The position numbers and the translations under genes are program-made. The notes below the pieces were generated by a model. The model had not been told where the DNA came from and did not search any database. It was given only the letters and a program-made list of their open reading frames with translations. Source: Cytobacillus firmus (GTDB taxonomy: Bacteria; Bacillota; Bacilli; Bacillales; Cytobacillaceae). Taken from it: a stretch of 64,000 nucleotides of DNA. The stretch covers positions 3,111,501 through 3,175,500 of the forward strand of contig NZ_CP086235.1 of NCBI RefSeq assembly GCF_023612095.1. Direction: 5' to 3'. Shown here one piece after another: positions 25,687-35,847 of the stretch (the first letter of the stretch is position 1; each line of letters starts with the position of its first letter).

Positions 25687-26316
25687 TTATCCCACCATTC
25701 CCATTAAATATACTACTGTGAAGATGAACACCCAAACAACGTCGATAAAGTGCCAGTATAGGCTGGCTACATAGAACTTAGGAGCATTGTAAAGGCTCAA
25801 TCCTCTTTTGCTGTTGCGGATCATCAAAGTAGTGATCCACAGTAAACCGAATGCCACGTGAGCACCATGGAAACCAACTAACGTGTAGAAGGCTGAACCA
25901 AAGGCACTGCTTGTGAAGCTATGATGGAACTCATGCACATAGTGATTGAACTCGTAAATTTCTAAACCAAGGAATCCAAGTCCAAGCAAAACAGTAATTC
26001 CAAGCCATAGCTGCATTTTTTTGAAGTTGAAGTTCTTCATGTGATACATAGCATATACGCTTGTGAGCGAGCTTGTTAATAGCAGCATTGTCATAATGAA
26101 TGCCAATGGAATTTCAAACAAGTCTTTCGCAAGAGCCATGTCACTGCTAGGTACTTTGTCTTTTAAAGCAAGGTAAGTGGCGAATAGGGAGGCGAATAAA
26201 ACTGTCTCTCCCCCAAGGAAAAACCAGAAACCTAAGAATTTGTTCTTGGCTTCGAGGGTTTGCTTTTCAGGCGACGCAGGCCATGTTTCATAAGTCATTT
26301 TTTGTTCAGTAGCCAT
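25687..26316 (-). CDS. ctaE: Cytochrome c oxidase subunit III
   Basis: 209 residues with five membrane helices, the short bacterial subunit III type (FWFFLGGETVLFASLFATYL, GFHGAHVAFGLLWI, YWHFIDVVWVFIFTVVYL). The start codon shares its A with the ctaD stop (TAATG), so translation is coupled to subunit I. Part of the proton-pumping caa3 oxidase. Confidence 0.97.
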   Translation of the reverse strand: MATEQKMTYETWPASPEKQTLEAKNKFLGFWFFLGGETVLFASLFATYLALKDKVPSSDMALAKDLFEIPLAFIMTMLLLTSSLTSVYAMYHMKNFNFKKMQLWLGITVLLGLGFLGLEIYEFNHYVHEFHHSFTSSAFGSAFYTLVGFHGAHVAFGLLWITTLMIRNSKRGLSLYNAPKFYVASLYWHFIDVVWVFIFTVVYLMGMVG

Positions 26317-28184
26317 TATGCCTTAACCCCCTTATCATTATTGTCTTCCAAATCTTCTTTATGAATGTGGTATCCATGATCATCCTTGACAGAACGAACA
26401 AACATGGAGCCTAGAGTAATAAGCATACCCACAATTAGTACTGGAATACCCCAGCTGTGTTCTGCGCGGTACATTGCACCAAATGCAGCAACAAATAAAC
26501 CGAAAGAAATGACAAATGGAATGAACGAGTTGTTTGGCATATGGATATCACCAAGCGGCTCAGCAGGCGACATGCCTTCTTTGCCTTCCATTTTTTCAAG
26601 CCAGTATGCATCAAGGCCGCGAATCAGCGGAAGCTGCTTGAAGTTATAGAATGGAGGCGGTGATGGAATGGCCCACTCTAGTGTACGGCCGTCTCCCCAA
26701 GGGTCATTGCCAACTTTTTCATTTTTAACGCTAGTAATAACAATATTTATTAACAAGATGATTACTGCAGCTGCCATGAAGAAAGCACCAACAGTACTTA
26801 CCATGTTCGACGTTTCAAATCCCTGTCCAGGAAGGTAAGTGAAGATACGGCGCGGCATTCCCCAAAGTCCAAGGAAATGCTGGATAAAGAATGTTAAATG
26901 GAATCCAATAAAGAATAATACGAACGTAATTTTTCCAAGGAATTCGTTTAACATTGTACCGAACATTTTTGGCCAATAAAGGTGAGCACCCGCAAATAGT
27001 GCAAACACAACACCGCCGACAATAACATAATGGAAGTGGGCAACTACAAAGTAGCTGTCATGGTACTGGTAATCCTGTGCAGCAGACGCCAGCATAACAC
27101 CAGTAACACCTCCGGCTACGAATGAAGGAATAAAGGCAATAGCCCAAAGCATCGGCGTTGTGAAAGTGATGCTTCCGCCCCACATTGTAAATAACCAGTT
27201 AAAGATCTTAATACCAGTCGGTACTGCAATTGCCATTGTTGCAACAGCAAAAATCGCGTTTGCAATCGGCCCCATACCAGTTGTAAACATATGGTGAGCC
27301 CATACCATGAATCCTAAGAAACCAATAAGAACCGTTGCGAATACCATTGAAGAGTATCCGAAAAGGCGTTTTCTTGAGAATATCGCAAAAATCTCGGAGA
27401 AAATACCGAAAGCCGGCAAAACCAAGATGTAAACTTCAGGGTGTCCAAAAATCCAGAAGAAATGTTCCCAGATAATTGTGTTTCCGCCCATAGCAGGATC
27501 AAAGAAGTTAGATCCAAACATACGGTCGAAAATTAACAGGAATAGTCCTACTGTTAAAGCAGGGAATGCAAATAAAATTAATGCTGATGTAACAAATGTT
27601 GTCCAAGTAAACAAAGGCATACGCATGTATGTCATACCAGGAGCACGCATGTTAATGATGGTAACAAGGAAGTTGATCCCCCCGATTAACGTACCCGCAC
27701 CTGATATCTGCAGTCCAAGTGCATAGAAGTCGATTCCATGCCCTTCAGAAGCAATTGATAGAGATGCATAAGAAGTCCATCCGGCATCAGGAGCTCCGCC
27801 TAAGAACCATGACAGGTTCAAGAAAACTCCACCAAAGAAAAACAGCCAAAATCCTAAAGAATTCAAGAATGGGAATGCAACGTCACGCGCACCAATCTGA
27901 AGTGGCATAACAGCATTCATAAAAGCAAAAATCAGTGGCATAGCCGCCAAGAAGATCATCGTTGTACCGTGCATAGTTAAAATTTCATTATACAATCCGG
28001 CACTTACAAAGTCATTATTTGGTACTGCAAGCTGGATACGGATGAACATAGCTTCCAATCCGCCAAGCAAGAAGAAAAATCCGCCAGCTATAAGATAAAG
28101 GATTGCGATTTTTTTATGGTCAACTGTAGTTAAGTAATCCCATAAAACCGCTCCGAAACCTTTTTTTTGTGCTAAGGTACTCAC
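26316..28184 (-). CDS. ctaD: Cytochrome c oxidase subunit I
   Basis: 622 residues with 14 or more helices. Heme a ligand region LTMHGTTMIFLAAMP, the CuB and Tyr-His cross-link region FGHPEVYILVLP, WAHHMFTTGMG, and the heme pair HDSYFVVAHFHYV are all present, as is the K-pathway area. This is the catalytic heme a-heme a3-CuB subunit that reduces oxygen and pumps protons. The C-terminal extension (beyond about 520) is normal for Bacillus caa3 enzymes. Coupled to ctaE. Confidence 0.98.
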   Translation of the reverse strand: MSTLAQKKGFGAVLWDYLTTVDHKKIAILYLIAGGFFFLLGGLEAMFIRIQLAVPNNDFVSAGLYNEILTMHGTTMIFLAAMPLIFAFMNAVMPLQIGARDVAFPFLNSLGFWLFFFGGVFLNLSWFLGGAPDAGWTSYASLSIASEGHGIDFYALGLQISGAGTLIGGINFLVTIINMRAPGMTYMRMPLFTWTTFVTSALILFAFPALTVGLFLLIFDRMFGSNFFDPAMGGNTIIWEHFFWIFGHPEVYILVLPAFGIFSEIFAIFSRKRLFGYSSMVFATVLIGFLGFMVWAHHMFTTGMGPIANAIFAVATMAIAVPTGIKIFNWLFTMWGGSITFTTPMLWAIAFIPSFVAGGVTGVMLASAAQDYQYHDSYFVVAHFHYVIVGGVVFALFAGAHLYWPKMFGTMLNEFLGKITFVLFFIGFHLTFFIQHFLGLWGMPRRIFTYLPGQGFETSNMVSTVGAFFMAAAVIILLINIVITSVKNEKVGNDPWGDGRTLEWAIPSPPPFYNFKQLPLIRGLDAYWLEKMEGKEGMSPAEPLGDIHMPNNSFIPFVISFGLFVAAFGAMYRAEHSWGIPVLIVGMLITLGSMFVRSVKDDHGYHIHKEDLEDNNDKGVKA

Positions 28185-28212
28185 AATTTTACCTCCCTTT
28201 TCAAAAAAATCC

Positions 28213-29288
28213 CTATTGTTCCATAACTTTCAAGCCCATTAAATATTCTGTCAGGGCATCAAGCTCTTCTTCAGACAATTCACCATAAGTACCTGTCATT
28301 TTATTGCCAGGTTTGAATGTTTCCGGATCTCTTAACCAATCCTTAAGATCTTCTTCAGTATGATCAAGGACACCGGCAATACGGTCACGATCACCGAAGT
28401 TTGTTAAGTTAGGAGCTAAACGGGCTGCTTCAGGAGCAGTGTTTGCCGGAGTTACAGCATGACAGCCGATACAGCTGTTATTGAAGACTTCCTGACCAGC
28501 TTCGGCAAGATCTGTCTCTGCCTTTTTAGGTTCTTTTACTTCTGCCATTGCAGTTGCCCATTGATCAAATTCATCACGTGGAACCGCTTTAACTTTGAAA
28601 TCCATTAAAGCATGGGAAGGACCGCAAAGCTCAGCACATTTTCCATAAAATAAATTATCGGCATCTGCAGCCTTTTCACTGTCAAACTTGAGCCAGAATT
28701 TATTCACGTTGTCCGTGTTCGTATCCAGCTTACCGCCTACAGCAGGAATCCAGAAGGAGTGCTTAACATCAGAAGCAATAAGATTGAAATAAACTTTTTC
28801 ATCCGTTGGCACAACTAATTCCTGGCCAGTGATAATTTCCTGGTTTGGATACTCAAATTCCCACCAGTATAAGTTTGCACGCACATTAACAACAAGTGCA
28901 TCTGTTTTGCCATCTTCATTCTTCTTTTCCATTGGACCTACATCAGCAAGCTTAAAGGTAGCTGAAACTGTCGGTACAGCAAGAATAAGAAGCAAAAGAA
29001 TAGGAATAACAGTCCAAATGATTTCCAGTTTGTGGCTTCCTTCAACTTGTTTTGGAATTCTGTCGTCCTTGCGGCGGAATTTAAAAACAACAATAAAGAA
29101 GATTATTGTTACGACCGCAATTACTCCTACCATTATTACAGTACTTAACACCATTAAATCAAATTGTGTCTGCGCCACTTCGCCGGCAGGTTTTAGCGTA
29201 GATAAATACGGTTCACCGGAGCAAGCGGAAAGAATGAGCGCCATCATTGCAAACAGAGAAAAAGACGCCACTTTGCAAGCCTTTTCAT
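28213..29288 (-). CDS. ctaC: Cytochrome c oxidase subunit II with fused cytochrome c (signal peptide apparently frameshifted)
   Basis: The body (from GTG 29271, 352 residues) is complete: two membrane helices, a cupredoxin domain with the CuA motif CAELCGPSHALM (about residue 214-225), and a C-terminal cytochrome c with CIGCH (about 267-271) as in caa3 oxidases. Conventional starts differ: ATG 29288 gives MKRLAKWRLF, the charged start of a lipoprotein signal, but in another frame. One added T in the minus-strand T5 run (A5 at 29259-29263) joins it to SLFAMMALILSACSGEPYLS, with lipobox LSAC. As written, only GTG 29271 with weak AAAAGG could start it, giving a signal without positive charges. 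Confidence 0.88.
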
Positions 29289-29398
29289 AGCTTAATCAAA
29301 CCCCTCTTTCGTAAAGATTTCATTTTTTGAATTGTTTGATCAAAAAATATGGATAAATCCCCTCTCGTTATAAACGAAAAAGGAATTTCCTAACTAAG

Positions 29399-30337
29399 TT
29401 AAATAAGTGTGATAATTACCATGGCTACAAACATGATGGTCAGATATTGCAGGGAGTATACAAACATCAATGTAGCCCATTTAATATCATCATTAAACTT
29501 TCTTGCATATAACCCGGTCAATAACCAGCCGATGTTTAAAACTGCAGCAAGTATTATGAATGGCCGTCCAAGTGATGGCATTAGGAATGGCAGCGGCAAT
29601 AATGCTGCAATCCAGATATAAATATGCCTTTTCGTGGTCTTAAACCCTTTTACTACTGGGAGCATCGGAACTCCAGCAGCCCGGTATTCCTCTACCCTTC
29701 TCATAGCCAGTGCATAAAAATGAGGAGGTTGCCAGATAAACACGATAGCGAACAGCACCCATGCCATAGGGTCAAGATTGCCATCCGCAGCTGCCCACCC
29801 AATCAGCGGGGGAACTGCCCCTGAAATGCTGCCTATAATCGTATTGGAAACAAACCTGCGTTTAGTCCACATTGTATATAGGACAACGTAGCTGAAAACA
29901 CCAATTAATCCAATTACAACTGCTGTTGCTGTTGTAAACATTAAAAAGGCCGTACCAAGGCCAATAAGCAGAAAACTCAAAAGTGCCACCTTGCCCGGGT
30001 TCACTTTCCCAGTAACAGTTGGCCTCCCTTTTGTCCTTTCCATTAATGGATCAATGTCGCGGTCAATATAATTATTTAAGCTGCAGGAGCCTGCAATAAT
30101 CAAAGAGGAGCCAATTACTGTATAAAGAACCAGATCCAGATTATTGAAAAATCCTTTTCCTGAAAAATGCAGTGCAAGCCAAAGGCCGGTGAAGGCTGTA
30201 ATCAGATTGGAATTTACAATGCCAATTTTGATAAGAGCAAGAAAGTCCTTCCAGACTGTAGTCTCAGGAATATCTTGTTGGAGGCTTCGCTCTCTATTTT
30301 CAATGGCAGCATCACTCAAAGCCCGTGAGTCAGACAT
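29399..30337 (-). CDS. ctaB: Protoheme IX farnesyltransferase (heme O synthase)
   Basis: 312 residues, nine predicted membrane helices, UbiA prenyltransferase family. The first Asp-rich motif [19 protein letters not shown] and the second region [20 protein letters not shown] are clear. Converts heme B to heme O using farnesyl diphosphate, the step before CtaA. AAGGAGGAAAAGAT precedes the ATG. It lies upstream of ctaC on the same strand, 110 bases away. Confidence 0.97.
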   Translation of the reverse strand: MSDSRALSDAAIENRERSLQQDIPETTVWKDFLALIKIGIVNSNLITAFTGLWLALHFSGKGFFNNLDLVLYTVIGSSLIIAGSCSLNNYIDRDIDPLMERTKGRPTVTGKVNPGKVALLSFLLIGLGTAFLMFTTATAVVIGLIGVFSYVVLYTMWTKRRFVSNTIIGSISGAVPPLIGWAAADGNLDPMAWVLFAIVFIWQPPHFYALAMRRVEEYRAAGVPMLPVVKGFKTTKRHIYIWIAALLPLPFLMPSLGRPFIILAAVLNIGWLLTGLYARKFNDDIKWATLMFVYSLQYLTIMFVAMVIITLI

Positions 30338-30552
30338 ATCTTTTCCTCCTTAATTCCTTACCGCGAACATTACACCTACTATAAAGTATAAATGCACCGA
30401 AAGCCATATTCACGATAAAAAACGAGGGGTGAACCCTGGATAAATAATAACCATACTAATAGTTTTCTACCATTAATAATGTATTTAAACTGTTTACTAT
30501 CTAAATGAAGCTAAACCATTTCTCTGTATATTAAATCACACTTTAAAACTCT

Positions 30553-30561
30553 TTTGTGAAT
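30553..30561 (+). promoter_or_regulatory. ResD-type binding motif
   Basis: TTTGTGAAT is an exact copy of the reported B. subtilis ResD consensus. A weaker copy, TTTGTGTCA, lies at 30586-30594. ctaA and ctaB are known ResDE targets, which fits, but a 9-base motif in AT-rich DNA is weak evidence. Confidence 0.4.
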
Positions 30562-30870
30562 TTTTTTAGAATAATTTATGACTAATTTGTGTCAAAGTCT
30601 AAATTTACTTAAAGAAAGGGTTTGTTTTTGAGATAATAAAACTGTTTCAGAAAACTACGGAGGAATAATATACTCACTTTATGTATTCTGGGTTACTTTT
30701 CCGCGACAGGGGACATCCATTTTATACCCCCTTTATATTTCTAGCAAACTCTATTATAAGTTTCAACCTTTTTTACTATAATTAACTTTATAATTTTTAT
30801 AACTGTTGTAAAAAGCTTTTTATTCCTGTACTATCGAAAAAGTAAATGGACACACATTCATATATGGCTT

Positions 30871-30899
30871 TTTATAGAATCTTTGTTAAGATAGATAAT
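30871..30899 (+). promoter_or_regulatory. Possible ctaA promoter
   Basis: TTTATA (30871-30876), 17-base spacer, GATAAT (30894-30899): 9 of 12 matches. Leader of about 65 bases. A second TTGACA at 30924 lacks a good -10 element. Confidence 0.4.
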
Positions 30900-30970
30900 G
30901 GACAAATACGTACTAAATCAATTGTTGACACTATTATTAAACCTAGAATATTTAAAGAAGGTGAAAGGCT

Positions 30971-31948
30971 TTGCAACGATCTTTAAAATGGCTTGCTGTT
31001 CTCACATCTATCGGCATGCTTTTGGTTTTGCTGGGCGGTGCCCTGGTAACGAAAACGGAATCAGGAATGGGGTGCGGGAAATCGTGGCCGCTTTGCAATG
31101 GCGAGTTAGTTCCCACCGATATTACTCCTGAACTGATTATCGAACTGGCACACAGACTAGTTTCAGGCGCTATTGGATTTATGGTTCTTATATTATCGAT
31201 TTGGACATGGAGAAAAATAGGACATATTAGAGAGACAAAGTTTTTAGCGCTGACTTCGCTTTTTTTCCTTATCCTGCAGGCTTTAATTGGCGCTGCCGCA
31301 GTAGTCTGGGGGCAATCTGATTTTGTGCTCGCCCTTCATTTCGGGATATCATTAATTTCTTTTGCTGCTGTACTGCTCCTGACTTTGCTTATTTTTGAAG
31401 TTGATAAAAAATTCGAGGCAGAAAAGCTTATTATCGATAAAAGAATGAGGAAACATATTATTGGAGTTTCTTTATACAGCTATGCTGTTGTTTACACCGG
31501 CGCACTTGTGCGTCATGTAAATGCCAGCCTTGTATGCCGTGACTGGCCGCTTTGTATAAATGGATCTTTCGCACTTCCGGCTAATATATACGAATGGGTG
31601 CAAATGGGGCACCGGGCTGCCGCTGGATTAATTTTCATATGGATTGGTTACATTACCTATCTGGCCATTAAACATTACAAGGACCAGAAGGTAATTTACT
31701 GGGGCTGGATTATTTCATTTGTCTTAGTATCACTCCAGGTTGCCGCTGGAGCATTAGTTGTTTTAACCAGACTTAACTTGTATATAGCTCTTGCACACGC
31801 CTTCTTTATTTCCTGCTTATTTGGAGTACTAAGCTATTTTATCCTCCTGTCTTCACGAAGCAGAAAAAATGAGCTTGCTGTTTCAGCAGTTAAGGAAAAA
31901 GAGAAAAGTGATGAATCGGCTATCCCTACTTTCACTTCCATTCCATAA
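30971..31948 (+). CDS. ctaA: Heme A synthase
   Basis: 325 residues, eight membrane helices, Bacillus-type CtaA with the cysteine pairs [13 protein letters not shown] (near residue 35-45) and [11 protein letters not shown] (near 190-200), plus His ligands in [10 protein letters not shown] and [10 protein letters not shown]. Oxidises heme O to heme A for the caa3 oxidase. Start TTG 30971 after AAGGTGAAAGG. Its C-terminus (about 300-325) is a short polar tail. Divergent from ctaB and convergent with pycA. Confidence 0.96.
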   Translation: MQRSLKWLAVLTSIGMLLVLLGGALVTKTESGMGCGKSWPLCNGELVPTDITPELIIELAHRLVSGAIGFMVLILSIWTWRKIGHIRETKFLALTSLFFLILQALIGAAAVVWGQSDFVLALHFGISLISFAAVLLLTLLIFEVDKKFEAEKLIIDKRMRKHIIGVSLYSYAVVYTGALVRHVNASLVCRDWPLCINGSFALPANIYEWVQMGHRAAAGLIFIWIGYITYLAIKHYKDQKVIYWGWIISFVLVSLQVAAGALVVLTRLNLYIALAHAFFISCLFGVLSYFILLSSRSRKNELAVSAVKEKEKSDESAIPTFTSIP

Positions 31949-31952
31949 ATAC

Positions 31953-31998
31953 AATAAACAAAAGAGCTTCGGCAAATGCCGAAGCTCTTTTGTTTATT
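31953..31998. terminator. Terminator between ctaA and pycA
   Basis: Perfect 21-bp arms, with AAAGAGCTTCGGC and GCCGAAGCTCTTT at the core and a 4-base loop AAAT. It begins 4 bases after the ctaA stop. Its T-rich tail is the insertion point of the repeat at 32002. Confidence 0.92.
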
Positions 31999-32001
31999 TT
32001 A

Positions 32002-32226
32002 GGCTCTTTTCGTATAAATTGTTGTTTCGCCTATCAATGTTGTCCGTTGATTTCCGCTCCAGGCTGCTCGCTTTCCGCGGGGCGGGCGGTGAGCCTCCTC
32101 AACGCTCCGCGTCTGCGGGGTCTCACCTGACCCGCTACTCCCGCAGGAGTCTCGCACCTTCCGCTCCAATCAACTCAGCAAATTAACCTAAGTTATAAAA
32201 AAGCAACAAACTTTACGAAAACAGCT
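32002..32226. mobile_element. MITE-like repeat, copy 1 (225 bp)
   Basis: Inverted ends GGCTCTTTTCGTATAAATTG (left) and AGCTGTTTTCGTAAAGTTTG (right, reverse complement); 18 of 23 end positions match. Near-perfect 8-bp duplication flanks it: TTATTTTA (31994-32001) and TTATTTTG (32227-32234). The GC-rich core (about 32045-32170) is shared with copies at 41436 and 46262. No coding capacity. It ends exactly where the pycA stop codon begins. Confidence 0.85.
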
Positions 32227-35200
32227 TTATTTTGACAACTCTATCAGCAGGTCTCCAGTTTGAATTGCTTCACCATTTGAGACAAAAATATCCTTTACAG
32301 TTCCAGAGAATGGTGCCTGTACAGTAGTTTCCATCTTCATAGCCTCTGTAATCATTAAGTGATCGCCTTTTTCGACTTTCTCACCTTTTTCTACAAGTAA
32401 CTTGATGACAGTTCCCGGCATGCTGGCTGCAATATGGCTTTCATTATGCGGATCAGCTTTTGCCTTGGCTGCTGTTGTAGCTTTTATGCTTTCGTCTTTT
32501 ATGCTCACTTCCCGCGGTTGGCCATTTAGCTCGAAATACACAATTCTAGTGCCGTCGGCTTGAGGCTGCCCTATCGAAACCAATTTAACTATTAATGTTT
32601 TACCTGTTTCAATTTCAATTTCCACTTCCTCACCAAGTCTTAGACCATACAGGAATGTAGGAGTATCAAGAACAGAAATATCACCAAATTGATCGCAGGT
32701 CTTAATATAATCCATAAATACTTTAGGATATAGTGCATAGGCAATTGCGTCAAAGCTTGTAACCTGCCTGCCCAATTCTTTAAAGAGTTTTTCTTTTAAG
32801 GCATCGAAGTCTACATCTTCAAGTAGTTCTCCCGGTCTGACTGTGATTGGCTCCCGGTCTTTCAATATGACCTTTTGCAGTTCAGCCGGAAAACCGCCAT
32901 ATGGCTGCCCAAGGTAGCCTTCAAACAGCTCTACAACAGGATCTGGAAAATCCAGTGATTTCCCTTTATTCAAAACATCCTGTTCTGTCAGCTGATTCTG
33001 GACCATAAATAACGCCATATCACCAACTACCTTTGATGAAGGTGTAACTTTAACAATATCACCAAACATTTGGTTCACACGGGAATACATGTCCTTAACT
33101 TCATCCCACTTATCCCCAAGGCCAACTGCTTTAGCCTGCTGCTGAAGGTTACTGTATTGTCCGCCAGGCATCTCATGCTGATAGACTTCTGAATGAGGAG
33201 CTTTCATGCCGCTTTCGAAGTCCTGGTAATATTTGCGCACATCTTCCCAATAGTAAGATAATTGCTCGAGCGACTGGATATCAATTTTTGGCTGTCTATC
33301 ATTTCCCTGCAGCGCGTAATACAGAGAGTTAGCGCTTGGCTGGGATGTTAAGCCTGCCATTGTGCTCAGGGCCGTATCTACAATATCCACTCCAGCTTCA
33401 ATAGCCTTTGCATATGTGTAAATTCCATTTCCGCTTGTATCATGGGTATGAAGATGAATTGGAATGTCAACAGTTTCTTTCAATTCAGAAATAAGAGTAT
33501 ATGCTGATTGCGGCTTCAATAAACCAGCCATATCCTTGATGGCCAGTATATGTGCCCCCTGATTTTCGAGTTCCTTTGCCAAGTCTTTATAGTATTTAAG
33601 ATTGTATTTCGTTCTGGCAGGATCCAGAATATCACCTGTATAGCACATAGCGGCTTCAGCAATTTTTCCTGTCTGGCGCACAGCATCAATTGCGACTTCC
33701 ATCCCTTTAACCCAGTTAAGGCTATCGAAGATCCGGAATACATCGATGCCGGCGTAGGCCGATTTTTCTACGAACTCTCTTATTACATTATCCGGGTAGT
33801 TTTTATACCCGACTGCATTCGAAGCACGAAGAAGCATCTGGAATAAAACATTTGGCATTTTTTCACGTAATGTCAGTAATCTATCCCAAGGATCTTCTTT
33901 CAGGAATCTGTAAGCAACATCAAAAGTTGCACCGCCCCACATCTCAAACGAAAACATATCGGGAAGCAATTTTGCTGTCGGCTCTGCTATATGCTTCAGG
34001 TCATTAGTTCTTACCCGCGTCGCGAGCAGAGATTGATGCGCATCACGGAAGGTAGTATCCGTAATCAGGACTTCTTTTTGTTCTTTAATCCATTTTACAA
34101 GCCCTTCAGGACCTTGTTTATCTAAAATTTGCTTTGTTCCATCCTGGTAATCTGTACTGTATTTTAATCTCGGTACTCGAGGCTCTTCAAATACCGGACG
34201 TTTCTTCTTTTCAATTCCCGGAAATCCATTTACCGTTACATTCCCGATATAATTCAGCATCTTCGTCCCGCGGTCTTTCTTTTTCGAAAATAGGAATAGC
34301 TCAGGAGTTTCATCAATAAATGATGTATCATACTCACCTATTAAGAATTTCTCATGTTTTACAACATTCTCAAGGAAAGGAATATTTGTTTTTATACCCC
34401 TGATACGAAACTCCTGAAGGTTCCTCACCATTTTTGATGCTGCCTGCTGGAAAGTCATTGCATGCGTTGAGAGCTTAACAAGCAGCGAATCATAATAAGG
34501 TGTGATTACTGCCCCCTGGAAACCATTTCCAGCATCAAGCCTCACGCCGAAACCGCCGCCTGATCTGTATGCCATTAACCTGCCAGTATCGGGCATGAAA
34601 TTATTTAAAGGGTCCTCTGTTGTAACACGGGATTGAATGGCAAAGCCATGTACATGAATATCTTCCTGTTTTGGAACACCAACTTCATTGCTGTGCAGCG
34701 AGTAGCCTTCAGCCACCATGATTTGCGTTTGTACAATATCGACACCTGTTACCATTTCGGTGATCGTATGCTCAACTTGCACACGCGGATTTACTTCTAT
34801 GAAATAAAACTGGTCACCTGAAACCAGGAATTCCACAGTTCCTGCGTTTAAATAATCTACATTCTTCATCAGGTTGACAGCAGCCTGGCATATCTCGTCT
34901 CTCAAATTTTCCGGGAGTGAGACGCAAGGTGCAACTTCAACAACCTTCTGGTGGCGCCTTTGGACTGAACAATCTCTTTCATACAGATGAACAATATTTC
35001 CTTCATGGTCTCCGAAGATTTGAACTTCGATGTGCTTTGGTCTTTCTATAAATCTTTCAACATAAACCTCATCATTCCCAAAAGCTGCTTTTGCCTCTGA
35101 TTTGGCACGCTCATATGATTCCTTTACTTCCTCAAGGTTCCTTACGATGCGCATGCCTCTTCCGCCGCCGCCAAGTGAAGCTTTAATGATAATTGGGAAG

Positions 35201-35667
35201 CCATGATTTTTGCCGAAGCTAATCACTTCGTCCAGGCTTTCTACTGGACCATCACTGCCTGGTATAACAGGAATTTCAGCAAGCTGGGCTTGAGTTCTTG
35301 CCTTAACTTTATCTCCAAACATATCCAGATGCTTTGAAGTAGGACCGATAAATATGATGCCTTCTTCCTCGCATCGTTTTGCGAATTCAATATTTTCAGA
35401 TAGAAATCCGTAGCCAGGATGAATGGCATCTACATCACTGCTTTTTGCTATATCAATGATTCCTTCAATGTCAAGATAGGCATCAATCGGTTTTTTGCCC
35501 TCCCCTACCAGATAAGCTTCATCCGCTTTATAGCGGTGGTAGGAACCGGAATCTTCTTTCGAATAGACAGCTACCGTGCGAATATCCAGCTCTGTGCAGG
35601 CGCGGAATACACGAATGGCAATTTCTCCTCTGTTGGCTACTAATACCTTGTTAATTCTTCTGCTCAA
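32227..35667 (-). CDS. pycA: Pyruvate carboxylase
   Basis: 1146 residues from TTG 35667, preceded by GGGGTG at 9 bases (the longer ORF start at 35712 has none). Biotin carboxylase domain about 1-460 (KVLVANRGEIAIR, GGGGRGMRIV, RDCSVQRRHQKVVE), carboxyltransferase TIM barrel about 530-800 (DTTFRDAHQSLLATRVRT), tetramer region, and C-terminal biotinyl domain with ITEAMKMET. Makes oxaloacetate from pyruvate to refill the TCA cycle. A MITE begins at its stop codon, so the transcript runs through the MITE to the ctaA-side terminator. Confidence 0.98.
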   Translation of the reverse strand: MSRRINKVLVANRGEIAIRVFRACTELDIRTVAVYSKEDSGSYHRYKADEAYLVGEGKKPIDAYLDIEGIIDIAKSSDVDAIHPGYGFLSENIEFAKRCEEEGIIFIGPTSKHLDMFGDKVKARTQAQLAEIPVIPGSDGPVESLDEVISFGKNHGFPIIIKASLGGGGRGMRIVRNLEEVKESYERAKSEAKAAFGNDEVYVERFIERPKHIEVQIFGDHEGNIVHLYERDCSVQRRHQKVVEVAPCVSLPENLRDEICQAAVNLMKNVDYLNAGTVEFLVSGDQFYFIEVNPRVQVEHTITEMVTGVDIVQTQIMVAEGYSLHSNEVGVPKQEDIHVHGFAIQSRVTTEDPLNNFMPDTGRLMAYRSGGGFGVRLDAGNGFQGAVITPYYDSLLVKLSTHAMTFQQAASKMVRNLQEFRIRGIKTNIPFLENVVKHEKFLIGEYDTSFIDETPELFLFSKKKDRGTKMLNYIGNVTVNGFPGIEKKKRPVFEEPRVPRLKYSTDYQDGTKQILDKQGPEGLVKWIKEQKEVLITDTTFRDAHQSLLATRVRTNDLKHIAEPTAKLLPDMFSFEMWGGATFDVAYRFLKEDPWDRLLTLREKMPNVLFQMLLRASNAVGYKNYPDNVIREFVEKSAYAGIDVFRIFDSLNWVKGMEVAIDAVRQTGKIAEAAMCYTGDILDPARTKYNLKYYKDLAKELENQGAHILAIKDMAGLLKPQSAYTLISELKETVDIPIHLHTHDTSGNGIYTYAKAIEAGVDIVDTALSTMAGLTSQPSANSLYYALQGNDRQPKIDIQSLEQLSYYWEDVRKYYQDFESGMKAPHSEVYQHEMPGGQYSNLQQQAKAVGLGDKWDEVKDMYSRVNQMFGDIVKVTPSSKVVGDMALFMVQNQLTEQDVLNKGKSLDFPDPVVELFEGYLGQPYGGFPAELQKVILKDREPITVRPGELLEDVDFDALKEKLFKELGRQVTSFDAIAYALYPKVFMDYIKTCDQFGDISVLDTPTFLYGLRLGEEVEIEIETGKTLIVKLVSIGQPQADGTRIVYFELNGQPREVSIKDESIKATTAAKAKADPHNESHIAASMPGTVIKLLVEKGEKVEKGDHLMITEAMKMETTVQAPFSGTVKDIFVSNGEAIQTGDLLIELSK

Positions 35668-35847
35668 ACAAAACACCCCGTCTTTATGTATTTTTTGGCA
35701 ATATTCTGCCAAATCTAAGTTGAGGCCGGGCGGGTATTCCGCTAACCGGCCATAATAACTTTGATTGGCTGCCCCGTGATGGAAGCAATTATGTAATCAG
35801 CATCTGCTGATTGATATATAAATAAAGCACTGTGAAGTTATCTGTGC
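35668..35847. other. Gap between pycA and ftsW with two hairpins
   Basis: Contains the palindrome AATCAGCA-TC-TGCTGATT (35796-35813) and, overlapping the ftsW stop, a hairpin with AAATAAAGCAC and GTGCTTATTT arms (about 35820-35855) that probably ends ftsW transcription. No sigma-A promoter for pycA was clear. Confidence 0.45.

Larger units (their letters stand above)
30338..30970. other. Divergent ctaB-ctaA intergenic region
   Basis: 633 bases, very AT-rich, with no convincing gene. It holds a ResD-type site (30553-30561), a weak ctaA promoter (30871-30899) and a small ORF (MYSGLLFRDRG..., about 30680) that I rejected. In B. subtilis this same gap carries the ResD-controlled ctaA and ctaB promoters. 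Confidence 0.6.

Noticed and set aside
30660..30783. Short ORF (MYSGLLFRDRG...) after a GGAGG in the ctaB-ctaA gap
   Set aside because: Spacing of about 17 bases from GGAGG to ATG is too long, and the peptide has no recognisable character.
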